NCBI GenBank assembly: GCA_024195265.1
Contig: JAJLRJ010000006.1
Coordinates: forward strand, 1,432,501-1,496,500
DNA length: 64,000 bases
Reading direction: 5' to 3'
DNA from: Dendrophyllia cribrosa
Taxonomy: Eukaryota; Cnidaria; Anthozoa; Scleractinia; Dendrophylliidae
In this document: piece by piece, positions 1 through 11,189 of the stretch
Layout: the number at the start of each line of letters is the position of its first letter
Position numbering within the stretch: position 1 is the first letter of the stretch
The notes under the pieces: generated by a model
The model's database searches: none
Told to the model about the DNA's origin: nothing
The model's input: only the letters and a program-made list of their open reading frames with translations
Program-made: the position numbers and the translations under genes

Positions 1-433
1 TCTCGCAAACTGTCCCCGCTACAAAATAGAAATGAACCAATAAAAACGCGCCATTGGTTATCCCATAAGCCTTCAGTAGCAGGCGCCGTCAGTGATTTAT
101 GTGATTTTTATATCTCAATCCGCTTTGTGTGCACCAGCTTGCGTACTGTCCCTGCAACATGCGCCAATGCTGGGCACACGAAGGGGCTTGTCCCCGCTTT
201 ATGCTCCCGCAACATGTCCCCTAGTGTGTGCCGGCCTTTAAGTTTATTATCGGCTTTCTGTTCAGAGAGCGACGCTGTTATGGGCTCAGCCTATCTATAT
301 ATATTATATCGACCGGGACAGTGTCCTTATAAATTGCCTGAGTGTCCTGTTGTAGTTGGACTATTCATATTCATTTATTGGTTAGGTAGGTGGGGTGAGA
401 CTGATGGCAGCTGCCGTTGGATCACATCCTCAG
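1..433. other. Intronic or upstream sequence of the kinase gene, no exon recognised
   Basis: This stretch precedes the first kinase exon. It has several degenerate copies of a short motif around TGTCCC(C/T)GC. An open frame runs through it, but its translation has no kinase-like glycine loop or other recognisable domain. I read it as intron. Confidence 0.4.
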
Positions 434-2465
434 TTAAAATTGTAAAGAGAATTTTATATCGGAGTCATATAAATGCATTACCATTAAAACCATATATTTT
501 GGGCTTCGTGTTAGATGTCGACGAAAAACTGATGTTGGTGACTGAGCTTGCTCCACAAGGAGCCCTCTCTAATTATTTGCCGAAAAACAAGGTAATTAGC
601 AGTAACATATTAGATTGAATCATGTACTTAGGCCCTTAGCTCTTCGCATAGGACGTCCATCCAGTTTTAGGCCATCCTCGACAGTTCCCGCACACCTGCA
701 ATTCTCACTTCATCTTCAACAGTTCTTCATCATGACCCTCTCGGCAGCCTTCCCTCGGTCTTGTACCCTGTGGGTCCACTGCAAGCTTTGCCATATTCAA
801 CGTGTTTTTCCTGAGGTTGTGCATCTCTTTCTCCGTGTCTTGCTGCACAACAATTTCTCAGTTTCAATAATTAATTTAGGTAACCCTTTTTAAAAGACTT
901 TTGAGCTCAGCGTTGAAATGACATTTGGTGAGATTTTATGGTCCTTCATGTTAAAGCTGCTGTTGAAATAAAGTAAAAATACAAGTATGTTTTTACAAAG
1001 AAAAAAATTGTATCCCAATAGACAATATTCGTATTCTCGGTATTGAACTGGAACTAGCTTGCAATGGAGGCTCATGCGGGGGAATATCATTAAAAATATT
1101 TGCATGTGAAAATAATGCCCCGCATGAGCCTCGTCTGCAAGCTAGTTCCAGTTCAATACCGAGAATACGAAAATCGTCTATTTGAACGAGAATATGCAAA
1201 TTACCGAAATTGACATATACCGTATAAAATTCGTGTGCAATCGTGGACTTTATCCTCAAGCCACTGTTTTACAATAACCGAAGTTATTCTCGCATGCTGA
1301 TTGGTCATTTTTTATCATCAATAAAAGAACAGACACATAAAATGTTAATTTATGTAAAATGTCATCCTGTCAATTTTTTAGCCAATGAAATTTCTTTATT
1401 GTTATCAGTTAGCCAATGAGAAAGCGAGAAAACTTATTGACAATGATTGCGTCAATTTGAACAAAACTCAGCAATTTGTCATGTTTACCTTGCGTTCACT
1501 CATCATTTCATCAGGTTTTCTACGATTTTGGCGTTTTTGTTATTGTAAAAACCAAATTGACGTCAGTTTTTTATGCGCCTGTCCTCTTATTGATGATAAA
1601 ATTCGTCATAACATTGTCAAAGTTTGCTGTGGTCCACAGCAAACTTTGACAATGTTATGACGAATTTTATCATCAATAAGAGGACAGGCGCATAAAAAAC
1701 TGACGTCAATTTGTTAAGTTTAGTTGCGTTTCGTTAAATCAGTTTATGTGGAAACGTTTAGCGTTTGCCATGATCAGATATATCACACAGTCACAGGGAC
1801 GAGCGAAACTATTGTCAAATTTCTTTGCCTTTGTACCTGAGAATGCACCTTTCACAGTACATTTTCCACTTGGCACAAAGTTGTGGCTTGATATCACAGT
1901 TTCACAAAATGTTTATGTATTGCGAATTATCGTACTGAAGAGAGAGTTTTAAAAGTTTGCTCTTCACTCTCCTTGTCCAAGCCGGATACAAAGCCATACT
2001 GTTTTAAAAGGAATGATGCTGCAGCAGTGTCCTACTTTCAGTTCCCCGTAAAATCATTATCTTTTGCCCTTTGTTGGGAAAAGAAAGTCACAACACGGTG
2101 AACAAATAAATTAATAAATAAACGATGGCTATGATTAAAGTCACGGGCACTCGATTTTCGAACGGCGTATTTGAGAGTTTGATCATTATCATATTCTCTG
2201 ATTCGTTAGCATAAAATGTTTCGTTATGTGAAATCATACAAAAAGCCGAAAGAGATCAAGATAAGAATGAAATGAAGAGTACCTGTTTAACGTTTTCCTT
2301 TTCTATGTGTTCTAGGAAATTCTTGGAACACAACAACTTCTGGAATTCTGCAAGCAAATTTGTGAAGGAATGCGATACTTGGTATGCCTTATGCTGATAT
2401 CAAATCCAGTTATACTGTTACTGATTTTGATACTAATAGTACTGCTAATACTAATGCTGATACTT

Positions 2466-2499
<34 letters not shown>

Positions 2500-5400
2500 A
2501 GTCCAATTACTATTAGAGCAGTTTTCAATTGAGTGTCGTAAAACCAAAACCAAAGTAATTACTCTGGCCAATCGCAACAGACGCAGACAATCCAATGAAC
2601 CAATCAGAACTCGAAGCAATCAATCAATCAATCAATCAATCAAATCTTTATTTTAACACGGTAAAAAATTCATCAGGTTTTTTGTTACATATAAAGTATA
2701 ACTACATAACAATATTTAATAATAATAAATACATATCTAAGAGTCTCTTAAAAATACTAATCAAAATTACACTAAACTATGCCTGTTTTCTATGAATGTC
2801 GTGTATCTAACTTAATTAACTAAAATGAAAGTTTAACAATTGCTTAAAACGATTTAGAGATTTCACTTGCCTAAGATTGCAGGGCAGACTGTTCCAGAGA
2901 GTTGTACCTCTACAGCTAAAGCTCCTTTTTAGGTAGTTGGTTCTTGGTAGAGGGACATACATGTCGCTGGCACCAAGCGCGGGAAAACGCGTGCGGGTAA
3001 ATTGCCATTGGTTTTGGTTTTACTTCAGATCGGTTGAGAAAGTGGCGCGAGATTTTTAAGCCAATCAAAACGCGTAGCAATGCAAAACCACAATCACGAA
3101 ATTACTTTCGCCACTCAATTGAAAATCGCTCTATTACTAAATACTGATACGGATAATAGAGTGGTTTTCAATTGAGTGTCGAAAGTAATTTCGCAATTGC
3201 TTTGGTTTTGCATTGCTACGCTTGTGAATGGCTACGAAATCTCGCGCCACTTTTTCGACCAATCAGAAGTAAAACCAAAACCAATCGCTTGCTTGCACGC
3301 GTTTTCCCGCGCTTGGCGCCGCCGACGTGTATTTGCTTTGAGTTCTGATTGGTTCATTGGATTTTCTGTGTCTGTTGTGATTGGTCAGAAAACTACTTTG
3401 GTTTTGGTTTTACAACACCCAAATAAAAACCGTTCTAATACTGAGACTAATCTAAAACTACTAATAATAGTCCGCTAATCTAATAGAAATAGTAATACTA
3501 ATAGTAATTTGTCGCTTATGTTTATCTTTTACTTAGAATTTTCTTTGTCAGTAACAACATATTTTTTTTTATTTTAGGAAGAAAATTCACTGCTGCACAG
3601 AGATCTCGCTGCACGGAATATTCTGGTGATGAGTGAGGATCTTGTGAAAATTAGCGATTTTGGTTTGTCAAGACTGCAAGATTATTACAAACTTCAAACC
3701 AACGAAGCACGGTTATTACCTGTGAAATGGTAAACATTCACATGTCTAAAAATGATTTAATACTGTATATAAAATGTTTCCATTTAGCACCATTAGCCAA
3801 CTGCCATTGTACTTCAGCCCTGGGATTACATTTACTGTGGGTAAAAGGGGAATTCCCTGTCCAGTCGTAAAATTTGAACGAGCCGTATGATTCAATTTTC
3901 TCTTTCTGTAGCAGAAAGCCATTAGGAGCGTTCCTTTCCTTTCCCGTCCCGTCCCGTCCCGTCCCCTCCCCTCCCCTCCCCTTCCCTTCCCCTCCCCTTC
4001 CCTTCCCTTCCCCCCTCTTTACATTTTGTAACAAATGATGTACAAGAGTTCTTTTATGCGAATTCACAGTGCATTGCAGTGAACACTTTCTAAGCCTCGG
4101 AACTAGCTCTTACTAGCTGTCCGCCTTAGCTTAAAAAGGTGTCCACCTTATAGAGAGTTACGATGCAGTCAAACAAGTGCAATTCGTCCGGAATCAGCCA
4201 AAAACTACTGTCTGCCTTACAGAGGTGTCTACCTTTAGAAATGTCCGATTTGAGAGAGTTGATTGTACATCTAATTGTGCTTGTCATTGTTAAGATCATT
4301 CTTCATTTCAACATTTCTTGCCTTCAGCTCAAATCATCGACCTTGACGCATCCGTTTCTATGTTGCACGATGTCTTCTCTCTTAATACGTCAGTCTGTCT
4401 TCTGTTATTATGTCTACACTATCGCCGTCATCGTACGCTGCTTTAACACGATACTAACTCAGTGTCCATTGTATTGTAGGTATGCTTTGGAGAGCCTTTC
4501 GGAAAAACGGTTTACAACTAAAAGTGATGTGTGGAGCTTTGGCGTCACAATGTGGGAGATCTTTTCTTATTGTGCTGAACCATATAAAGATGTCAAAACT
4601 CAAGAGGTGAGAGAAATAGACTTAAGAGAGTGTCTGTAGCATCGTTTTGTTTTATGTTAGTAGGAGTTGAATATTAGGACATATCGAAGGGAAAGATAAA
4701 CCCATTTAAAGGCAATGTTACCTCATACCTGTTAATATCAAACAGTTATAAAACAATCAAATCGGTTTCGATTTGATCGGTTATTACTTACCAACATCAT
4801 CTAATATTAATTGGTTCCAGAAACCCATAAGTGGGTTGAAACGTGCAACTGTCTCTTGTACTCTTCAAAACAAGCTTCCGATTATTCAATTTGCCAAGAA
4901 GTTGTTACAGCCATATTTGGCAAATCAAGATAAGAATATTAACCAATCAATTTGCTAGAACAACTTGCTTCCAATCTAGAGGGACCGAGGGGTTTCCAAA
5001 TATGGTACTAAGCAAAAAATGAATATTCGGAAGCTGTAAATGCGCGTTACACGTTTCAACCCACTTATGGGTTTTTGTTGGTTCTCAATAAAGGTCTGTT
5101 CACACATGCGATTTTTGATGCGATTTTTGTCGCGCTCTCCATGCAACTTTTGTCGCAAGTTTAAACTAGCGGAGACTTCTGTGCGATTCGGGTACGATTG
5201 TTTGCTTATTTGCTGTGATTTCCCTAAAATCGCTGCGAAGTTGCATTCGAAAACTCTGCGACATCACGAGACAAATCGCACTGAAATCGCCGCTAGTTTA
5301 CACACGCGATTTGAAGATGCAACTTGCGCGTGACAAAAACTGAGTTGACAAAAAGTCGCCTGTGTCATCATCATGGCTTGGCTTCGCGAATTTAGATCCG

Positions 5401-7437
5401 AGGAAGGCGGTGGTCCAAAAATCGCTTGTGTAAACGGGCCTTACGGAGGCTCGACTGGGTTTTTGAGTGGCGATACCTTTTAACTTTGAGAAACTTGTGT
5501 ACCACCACAAACGATCCAACGGAAAATCGATTGCCACAGCTGTACTAGAGAAAGATTAAAGTTTCAGATGAGGTACGTTTTATGGAAAGCGGAGTTGCCA
5601 TAGCAACTTTATGGCGTCATTCCCTGTTTTACATAATACCGAATTACTTGTCATCAAGAGGTAATTTTGGAAAACGCTCTCTGGATCTTAGACATGACGT
5701 ATTTGTCCTAAGGTCTACAAAATTTTGCAAATTTCTATGGAAGCGTTTTCGAGAAAATTTCAGGTGAAGTTTTAAGGTGTTAAAATACAACAAAAACAAA
5801 ACAATTTTGAAATGTTATTAAAACTTATGTCTACAAGGCTTGATGAAATAATATTTTGGTCTTAAATTAATTTTATACCATCCAAATACCTTGAGTGAAA
5901 ATCTCTGCGAAATTGTCTATTTGAATTTTATAAACGTTGGCTTGAATATGAACTGGTCTGGAGTGTTATTTCGCGTTTTTTATCAAAAATTGATCCTACA
6001 CTTATTAAAATGGTCACGAATTAAAAAGCGATAGATGAAATTTGGTAAAACTTAGTTCTCGTGAAGATTAATTAATATGCAATACAACTGCCAAGTTTCA
6101 AATTCATTGAAACGTTCTAAGGCTGTCAATTTTCAGCCTCAACGTAGGAAAATATTGAGCTAATTTTCACGCAACTGGTTTGTTGCTCTCATTATGCGTC
6201 TCCATTGTCTCGAATCGCCATGCAATTGTAAATTTCAGTACATAATGAATTCATAAACACTTCATTGCTTTGTTTTAAGTGTTACATGAATTCATGATGT
6301 ACTGAAAGCTACAATTCCACGGCGATTTGATACAATGGAGATCCATAATGAAAATCAGCTCAATATTATTATTTTCCTGAGTTGGCGGTAAAAATTGTCA
6401 GCCTTAGCCTAAGGCTGACAATTTTTACCGCCAACTCAGGAAAATATTGAGCTGATTTTCATTATGGATCTCCATTGTATCAAATCGCCGTGGAATTGTA
6501 GGAATGTTTCAATGAATTTGAAACTTGGAGATGTATTAAACATTAATTAATCTTCATGAGGACTAAGTTTTAAAAAAATTCATCGATCGCTTTTTAAGTC
6601 GTGACAATTTTAATAAGTGTAGGGTCAATTTTTGATATAAAAGCGAAATAACACTCCAGGCCAGTTCATATTCAAGCCAATATTTCTGAAATTCAAACGG
6701 TGCGATTTCCTTGAGATTTACACCTAAGGTATTTGGATGGTATAAAATTCATTTAAGACCAAAATATTATTTCATCAAGCCTTGTAGGCATAATTTAAAT
6801 AATATTTCAAAATTGTTTTGTTTTTGGTTATATTTAACACCTTAAAGCTTCACCCGAAATTTTCTCGAAAACGCTGTCATAAAAAATACTTAAAATTTTG
6901 CAGACCTTAGGACAAGTACCTCTGCTCGAAGATCCAGAGAGCGTTTCCCAAAATTATCTCTTGATGACAAGTAATTCGGTAATATGTAAAACAGGGAATG
7001 ACGTCATAACGTCACAACTCCGATTTCCATAAAACTTACCTCATCTGAAACTTTAATCTTTCTCTTGTACAGCTGTGGCAATCGATTTTCCGTTGGATCG
7101 TTTATGGTGGTACACGGCAAGTTTCTCAAAGTTAAACGGTATCGTCACTTAAACCCAGTCGAGCCACCTTAAATAATCTGAACCTAACAGTTGTTATTTC
7201 GGTGTTGTGTTGTACGTGTTCAGTGAGATGCACTGATGTTTTAAGCTTTTTAAACATCTTTTTAACTCACAGCTTCATGACTTTCTGGAAAAAGGTTATC
7301 GACTCCCTTGCCCAGAGAAGTGTCCACAGGAAGTATATAAAGTTATGCAGAGCTGCTGGTTAAAAGATCCCGCGAAAAGGCCAACGTTCTATTTTCTATA
7401 CCTAGATTACTTCGAAAATTGCTGTTCAAACCAGTAG
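434..7437 (+). CDS. Cytoplasmic-type tyrosine kinase, C-terminal kinase domain (5' exons outside window)
   Basis: Five exons splice in frame: 434-591, 2316-2381, 3578-3729, 4480-4606 and 7273-7434, stop 7435-7437, all with GT-AG borders and matching phases. The product is the C-terminal part of a protein tyrosine kinase. Visible motifs are a hinge region ([15 protein letters not shown]), the catalytic loop [11 protein letters not shown] in KISDFGLSR, a double-tyrosine activation loop (QDYYK), [12 protein letters not shown] and a final RPTF. The usual APE triad reads ALE (WYALES). The protein ends about 15 residues after RPTF, so the kinase domain is C-terminal. The YYK loop and the closing segment ([17 protein letters not shown]) look Syk/Shark- or JAK-like, but I cannot fix the subfamily. 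The glycine loop and regulatory domains must lie upstream of position 1. Introns carry several foldback transposons. I am sure of the family and unsure of the symbol. Confidence 0.85.
1030..1169. repeat. Hairpin MITE-like inverted repeat
   Basis: Two arms of about 52 bp (1030-1082 and 1118-1169) are near-perfect reverse complements around a 35-bp AT-rich loop. It lies in the first kinase intron. A few more bases pair outside the arms with mismatches. No transposase is present. Confidence 0.8.
1553..1713. repeat. Perfect 161-bp palindrome
   Basis: Two 80-bp arms are exact reverse complements around a single central T at 1633; I checked base by base. Part of the right arm (ATCATCAATAA...GACAG...CATAAAA) recurs in diverged form near 1315-1345, so the palindrome derives from a local repeat family. 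It is intronic in the kinase gene. Confidence 0.95.
2513..3440. mobile_element. Head-to-head foldback element pair, one arm interrupted
   Basis: The right arm (3154-3440) is the reverse complement of a left arm that survives as two pieces, 2513-2617 and about 2955-3136. The arms meet at a spacer of about 17 bp. Both start with AATTGAGTGTCG-type ends and share (GGTTTTGGTTTTAC) blocks and a GGCGCGAG block. Each arm is about 285 bp. The left arm is split by an unrelated insertion. Confidence 0.8.
2618..2955 (-). mobile_element. Non-LTR retroelement 3' end with TGAT microsatellite tail, inserted in the foldback
   Basis: The insertion begins with (TCAA)n followed by ATCTTTATTTT. On the minus strand this reads as AAAATAAAGAT plus (TTGA)n, the form of a LINE 3' end. 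It exactly interrupts the left arm of the surrounding foldback, so it is younger. No reverse transcriptase frame is present; the element is 5' truncated. Confidence 0.5.
3939..4015. repeat. CT-rich simple repeat
   Basis: Runs of CCCGT, then CCCCT and CCCTT, pentamer-like units on the plus strand. The open frame on the other strand (Gly/Lys/Arg/Glu rich) is a by-product. It lies in a kinase intron. Confidence 0.85.
4810..5085. mobile_element. Small inverted-repeat element
   Basis: Ends of about 30 bp centred on AAACCCATAAGTGGGTTGAAACG (left, near 4821-4850) and its reverse complement (5044-5073) bound about 270 bp of AT-rich DNA. Shorter matching blocks occur inside (CCAAATATGG, GAATATTCGGAAGC-like). 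Non-autonomous, intronic. Confidence 0.6.
5091..5442. mobile_element. MITE with GC-rich core
   Basis: Terminal inverted repeats of about 26 bp, AAGGTCTGTTCACAC...GCGATTTTT at the left and AAAAATCGC...GTGTAAACGGGCCTT at the right, flank about 300 bp holding repeated TGCGATTT and GCAACTT words. It abuts the next foldback. The target duplication is not clear. Confidence 0.65.
5443..7166. mobile_element. 1.7-kb foldback transposon in a kinase intron
   Basis: Outer ends GGCTCGACTGGGTTT (left, near 5447) and AAACCCAGTCGAGCC (right, near 7154-7165) pair. Long diverged arms continue inward to a centre at 6408 (AGCCTTAG C CTAAGGCT). The left half holds an extra inverted copy of the inner segment (about 6130-6400), so the inside is a triple-fold structure. 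Only short frames without known domains occur. A consensus RFX X-box lies at 5594-5607 in the left arm. Confidence 0.75.
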
Positions 7438-8289
7438 AGGAATTCACAATAGTGACAGTAAAATAGTTGTTGGGTGTTATTGATATTTTTTAACTTTAAT
7501 ATTCGGTACGCAGCATTGAGGTTTTTAGAAGTGTTATCGAGGTTTTTAGAAGTGTTATTATTAATATTAAGTTTGTATGTTGTAAAAAGTTAGTCTTGTT
7601 TTTAACAGCATTAACCTCTATTAACAGCAGACCTCTTATAAGGGGAAATCTAAGGCGTAGAAGAGACTATTGTACTGAATACATCAGTCAAAAAAACCTT
7701 TGACAGGATTATAGTGCCAATGTAAGGCACTGGTACCCAGTAAGACGATTCAAGCAAAAAGGCTTAATGGTGTTTCGTTTGATATCGTTTTAAGAAGATA
7801 CTTATCTAAACAAACACCTTTGATCCGGTATGATTCTTTAGCTCAAAATGTAAGTGACACAATATTCTACGGAACCAATTCTTCTACCCCATATTAACGT
7901 TGACTTGTTTCTTTTTCGACAATCCTACCGACCTTTTCTCTGTCCCAAAACATTAATTTTTCCCGCTACGAAAGTTCCACTACGGCATAAAGTGAAAACA
8001 GTATGTATAAACCGTACGTTTTAATAGAGTTCATTCTAATCTAGCATCTTGTGTGAATGTGTTGATTTTAAGTTAGTTTGAGGTCATGTTCCAGTGTCAA
8101 TTGGAGCTACAGACATAAACTGAAAATAGTGTGTATAAAATTATAGGCAAATGATATTTACTTATATTAGTAGTAGTTTATTTTCATAGGTGTGTTTAGA
8201 GTTCATTCTGATCTAGCATCTTGTGTTCATGTGTTGATTTTAAGTTACGTTTGAGGTCATGTTTAGGAGGTCGTTACCTTCAGAACTTT
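7438..8289. other. Kinase 3' UTR and intergenic sequence
   Basis: AT-rich DNA after the kinase stop. A local repeat of about 130 bp (GAGTTCATTCT(A/G)ATCTAGCATCTTGTGT) occurs near 8026 and 8200. No gene or clear polyadenylation signal was identified. Confidence 0.4.
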
Positions 8290-8294
8290 AACGA

Positions 8295-8325
<31 letters not shown>

Positions 8326-8656
8326 AAAAACAGAAATTTTTCAAGGTTAAGGAAAAGTCAGGGAATTTTGCAAAACGTCAGGGAAAATCTTAGTTCTTGT
8401 CAAAGTCAGTGAAAAGTCAGGGAATTTTGTTTCAATTTTGGTGCCATGCGTTCAAAATCCCATGAAAAACGTAAAGAGATCGAAAATGAAGAGAAGAATA
8501 TTGGTGGTCTGCAAAAGAAGCTGAAGCAAATGTAATAGTGGATGTGGCTCATTTGATAATTCGCCTAATGCAAAGTCAGTGAAAATTGTTTTGAGGTCAG
8601 TGAAAAGTCAGGGAAAAGTCAGGGAATTTTTTATGTTCTAATGAGTGGCAACCCTG
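8295..8656. mobile_element. MITE, TIR CAGGGTTGCCAC, 5-bp target duplication
   Basis: The 12-bp ends CAGGGTTGCCAC (8295-8306) and GTGGCAACCCTG (8645-8656) are exact inverted repeats. They are flanked by AACGA on both sides (8290-8294 and 8657-8661). The interior is built of GTCAGGGAAAA-like repeats. No transposase. Confidence 0.85.
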
Positions 8657-8794
8657 AACGAGATCGCTTTATTTCTTTTTTTTGGTAACGAGTTCACTCC
8701 CAAGAGTGGTCAAACGATTGCGATTCAAGAAAGAAAAATCAAAGTTTTATTCAATCTGTAAAATAATTAAAAACAAACAGAAGCAAATGAAAGT

Positions 8795-9460
8795 CCAATT
8801 GCTAAAGAGCTTTCATTTGAATGGTCACACTGCAGGATTTCGCCCTCAGACCGCTCCGGGCAAAAGTTAGAACCACCTTGTACAGCATAACAAACAGCAC
8901 CATAGGAAAGTACTGCTTAATAGATTTTATTTGAATGGTCACACTTTAGGATTTCATCCACAGACTCACAAGTTAGAACCACCTTGTACAGCATAATAAA
9001 CAGTACCACAGGCCGAAAGTAGTGCTCAATGGCTTTCAATTGAATGGTCACACTTTAGGATTTTATCCACAGACTCAAAAGTTAGGACCACTTTGTACAG
9101 CAAAATAGTACTGTTCAATAGCTTTCATTTGAATGGTCACACTTTAGGATTTCATCCACAGACTCACTCACCTTGTACAGCATAATAAACAGTCACACTG
9201 TAGGATTTCGCCCACAGACTTAACCAGTTTGAACCAAAGTACTGCTCAGAAGCTTTCATTTGAATGGTCCCCGGCACACTTTAGGATTTCGTCCACAGAC
9301 TCAAAAGTTAGAACCACTTTGAACAGTATAATATATAATAAACAGTACCACAGGAAAGTACTGCTCGATAGCTTTCATTTGAATGGTTTTATCCACAGAT
9401 TGAACAGTTTGGACCTAAGTTTTGACTCTTCAACTGAATGGATTGACGTTTACAGAGGCG
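8795..9460 (+). repeat. Dispersed 110-bp minisatellite, main array
   Basis: About six to seven diverged tandem units of about 90-110 bp. Each contains GCTTTCATTTGAATGGTCAC, GGATTTCATCCACAGACTC, AGTTAGAACCACCTTGTACAG and AATAAACAGTACCAC blocks in fixed order. The same unit recurs near 19060, 25790, 29190, 31345 and 61435. Confidence 0.85.
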
Positions 9461-10148
9461 GCGGAGCGTTTTGAAATGTGTGTGTGGGGGGGGGGGCTCA
9501 TCATACACCAAGCCAAGCCAAAAATAAAAATCCCCCAAAAATATTCAGCAGTTGATTGGCTCTCGAACACAGGCCGGGGCTGTTGAAAGAAAAAGTCCTA
9601 CAACATATTATTTCGCCAAGCGCGATCCTGATGAAACGATTTGTGAAAAGATCACGAGACTGATTATTTTGCCAAACCAATTTTATGCTGCGCTGGCGAT
9701 ATTTTCGCCACGGATACGTGGGGGGGGGGGGGGGGGGGGGAGGGCTACAGCCCCCCTGCCGCCCTGCTCCTCCGCCTATGGTTTAAGTGGTGTGTACATT
9801 TTGGGCAGACACTCAGACAAGTAAAATGCCCAGACGAGAAAATTCACAACTACTGCAAAAATGTTTGCATGTAGCTAGCGCAGTGTTACCCGGATGTGGA
9901 TAGTGTTTCTGATTGGTTCCCCTAATTGCCTCAAGTAGTTTTTCGTGTGTACCTGTAGTTTTACAGAAGCAATTGCAGGAATGAAGACCCATGAAGAGGA
10001 ATTTTAACTGTATTGTTATAAAAAGAAAAAAATAGTAATAAAACTTTATTTCATATCTGTATTTTTCTGTGGATACTACTTCTTAACGTTTAACGTTGCA
10101 TGGTAAACATTCTTCGGGGGAGGACAGGACGTCTACCGATATTTACCC
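9461..10148. other. Intergenic sequence with two poly-G runs
   Basis: Holds G homopolymers near 9487-9497 and 9720-9740. An open frame of about 90 codons between them resembles no known protein. No gene called. Confidence 0.4.
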
Positions 10149-10151
10149 TTA

Positions 10152-10388
10152 AGGTGGATTTCCACTGTCGCGTAAATTTTTACGTGCGTAAATAAAACGC
10201 TCGTAAACAATTTCCACTGTCGCGTAATTTTTACGTGCGTAAATTAAATAAGAGACGATGTATGAACGGCTTGCGTAAACGTAAAAAGTTGATACTTTTT
10301 CATTTGCGCCATCAGTTCATACATCGTCTTGTTTTATTCACGCATGAAAAACGTACGTGAAAATTTACGCGACAGTGGAAATCCACCT
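10152..10388. mobile_element. Harbinger-type MITE with TTA target duplication
   Basis: Inverted ends of about 35 bp start AGGTGGATTTCCACTGTCGC and are flanked by TTA on both sides (10149-10151, 10389-10391). A three-base TTA/TAA duplication is typical of PIF/Harbinger elements. The interior repeats CGTAAATTTTTACG-like words. No coding capacity. Confidence 0.8.
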
Positions 10389-10764
10389 TTAAAGTAGTAC
10401 GGTGGACCGGAAGGGCCATCCACAATGTGTTGCTTTTTACCTAAGTCGAGATTACACTGTCCCGGCTAATGTCGTGTTTTCATAATTATGGCCATGAGCT
10501 TGTTTTTAGCTTGCTTTATTACCCGAAAATGGAAGAAGAAAATTGCCAACTGTAAACTAAGGAGACAAAATAACGTTTTAAACACTCGAAGTTCCGCCAG
10601 AAAGCAATTTTGATTTCTTGACCGCCTTATGTAAAAAAAAATGTAAATGTTGTTTATAGTGGACGAGCACTTAGCTATCTAGCTACTTCACAGGCACACC
10701 ACTCAAATATGGAAACAAAATCCCAACTGGCAGGAGGCAGACCAGTCGGCTATTTTACAAGCGT

Positions 10765-10890
10765 GGTCGAGGAGTTGAACTCGGGTCTACCGTGAAACAA
10801 TTTCAGCTAGTGGTCAGAGCGGGACTTGAACTCGGGACCTCCGGATTTCAAGTCCATCGCCCTAACCACTCCACCACGCTCCCTCCCTTA
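10765..10890 (-). mobile_element. tRNA-Ser-derived SINE (minus strand)
   Basis: On the minus strand the sequence reads GGAGTGGTTAGGGCGATGG, ACTTGAAATCC and GAGTTCAAGTCC. These are an A box, a Ser-UGA-like anticodon arm and a B box. The body then runs on past where a mature tRNA would end, with a second B-box-like copy near 10770. The acceptor stem does not pair well, so this is a SINE head rather than a functional tRNA gene. Confidence 0.65.
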
Positions 10891-10911
10891 TAAAAACGGA
10901 ATCAAATTTCA

Positions 10912-11185
10912 TGAACTGTAATCCACTTTCATCCTTGTAATCCTGCACTGTACAACCAAACTACTTGAACTGTAATCCACTTCCATCCTTGTAATCCTGC
11001 ACTGTACAACCAAACTACTTGAACTTTAATCCACTTCCATCCTTGTAATCCTGCACTGTACAACCAAACTACTTGAACTGTAATCCACTTCCATCCTTCT
11101 AATCCTGCACTGTACAACCAAACTACTTGAACTGTTATCCACTTCCATCCTTGTAATCCTGCACTGTACAACCAAACTACTTGTT
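10912..11185. repeat. 54-bp minisatellite, five copies
   Basis: Five nearly identical 54-bp units, each with CCTTGTAATCCTGCACTGTAC and AACCAAACTACTTGAACTGT. As 54 is a multiple of three, both minus-strand frames stay open and give repetitive pseudo-proteins. Confidence 0.9.
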
Positions 11186-11189
11186 CTGT

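Noticed and set aside
127..618. 163-codon frame as a complete kinase N-terminal exon
   Set aside because: Only the last 53 codons resemble a kinase, and an acceptor (CATCCTCAG) lies directly before them. The rest shows no domain.
3738..4067. 109-codon minus-strand frame rich in Gly, Lys, Arg and Glu
   Set aside because: Translation of a CT-rich simple repeat.
10795..10885. Functional tRNA-Ser gene
   Set aside because: A and B boxes and a Ser-like anticodon arm are present, but the acceptor stem does not pair and the repeat continues beyond it. It is a SINE head.
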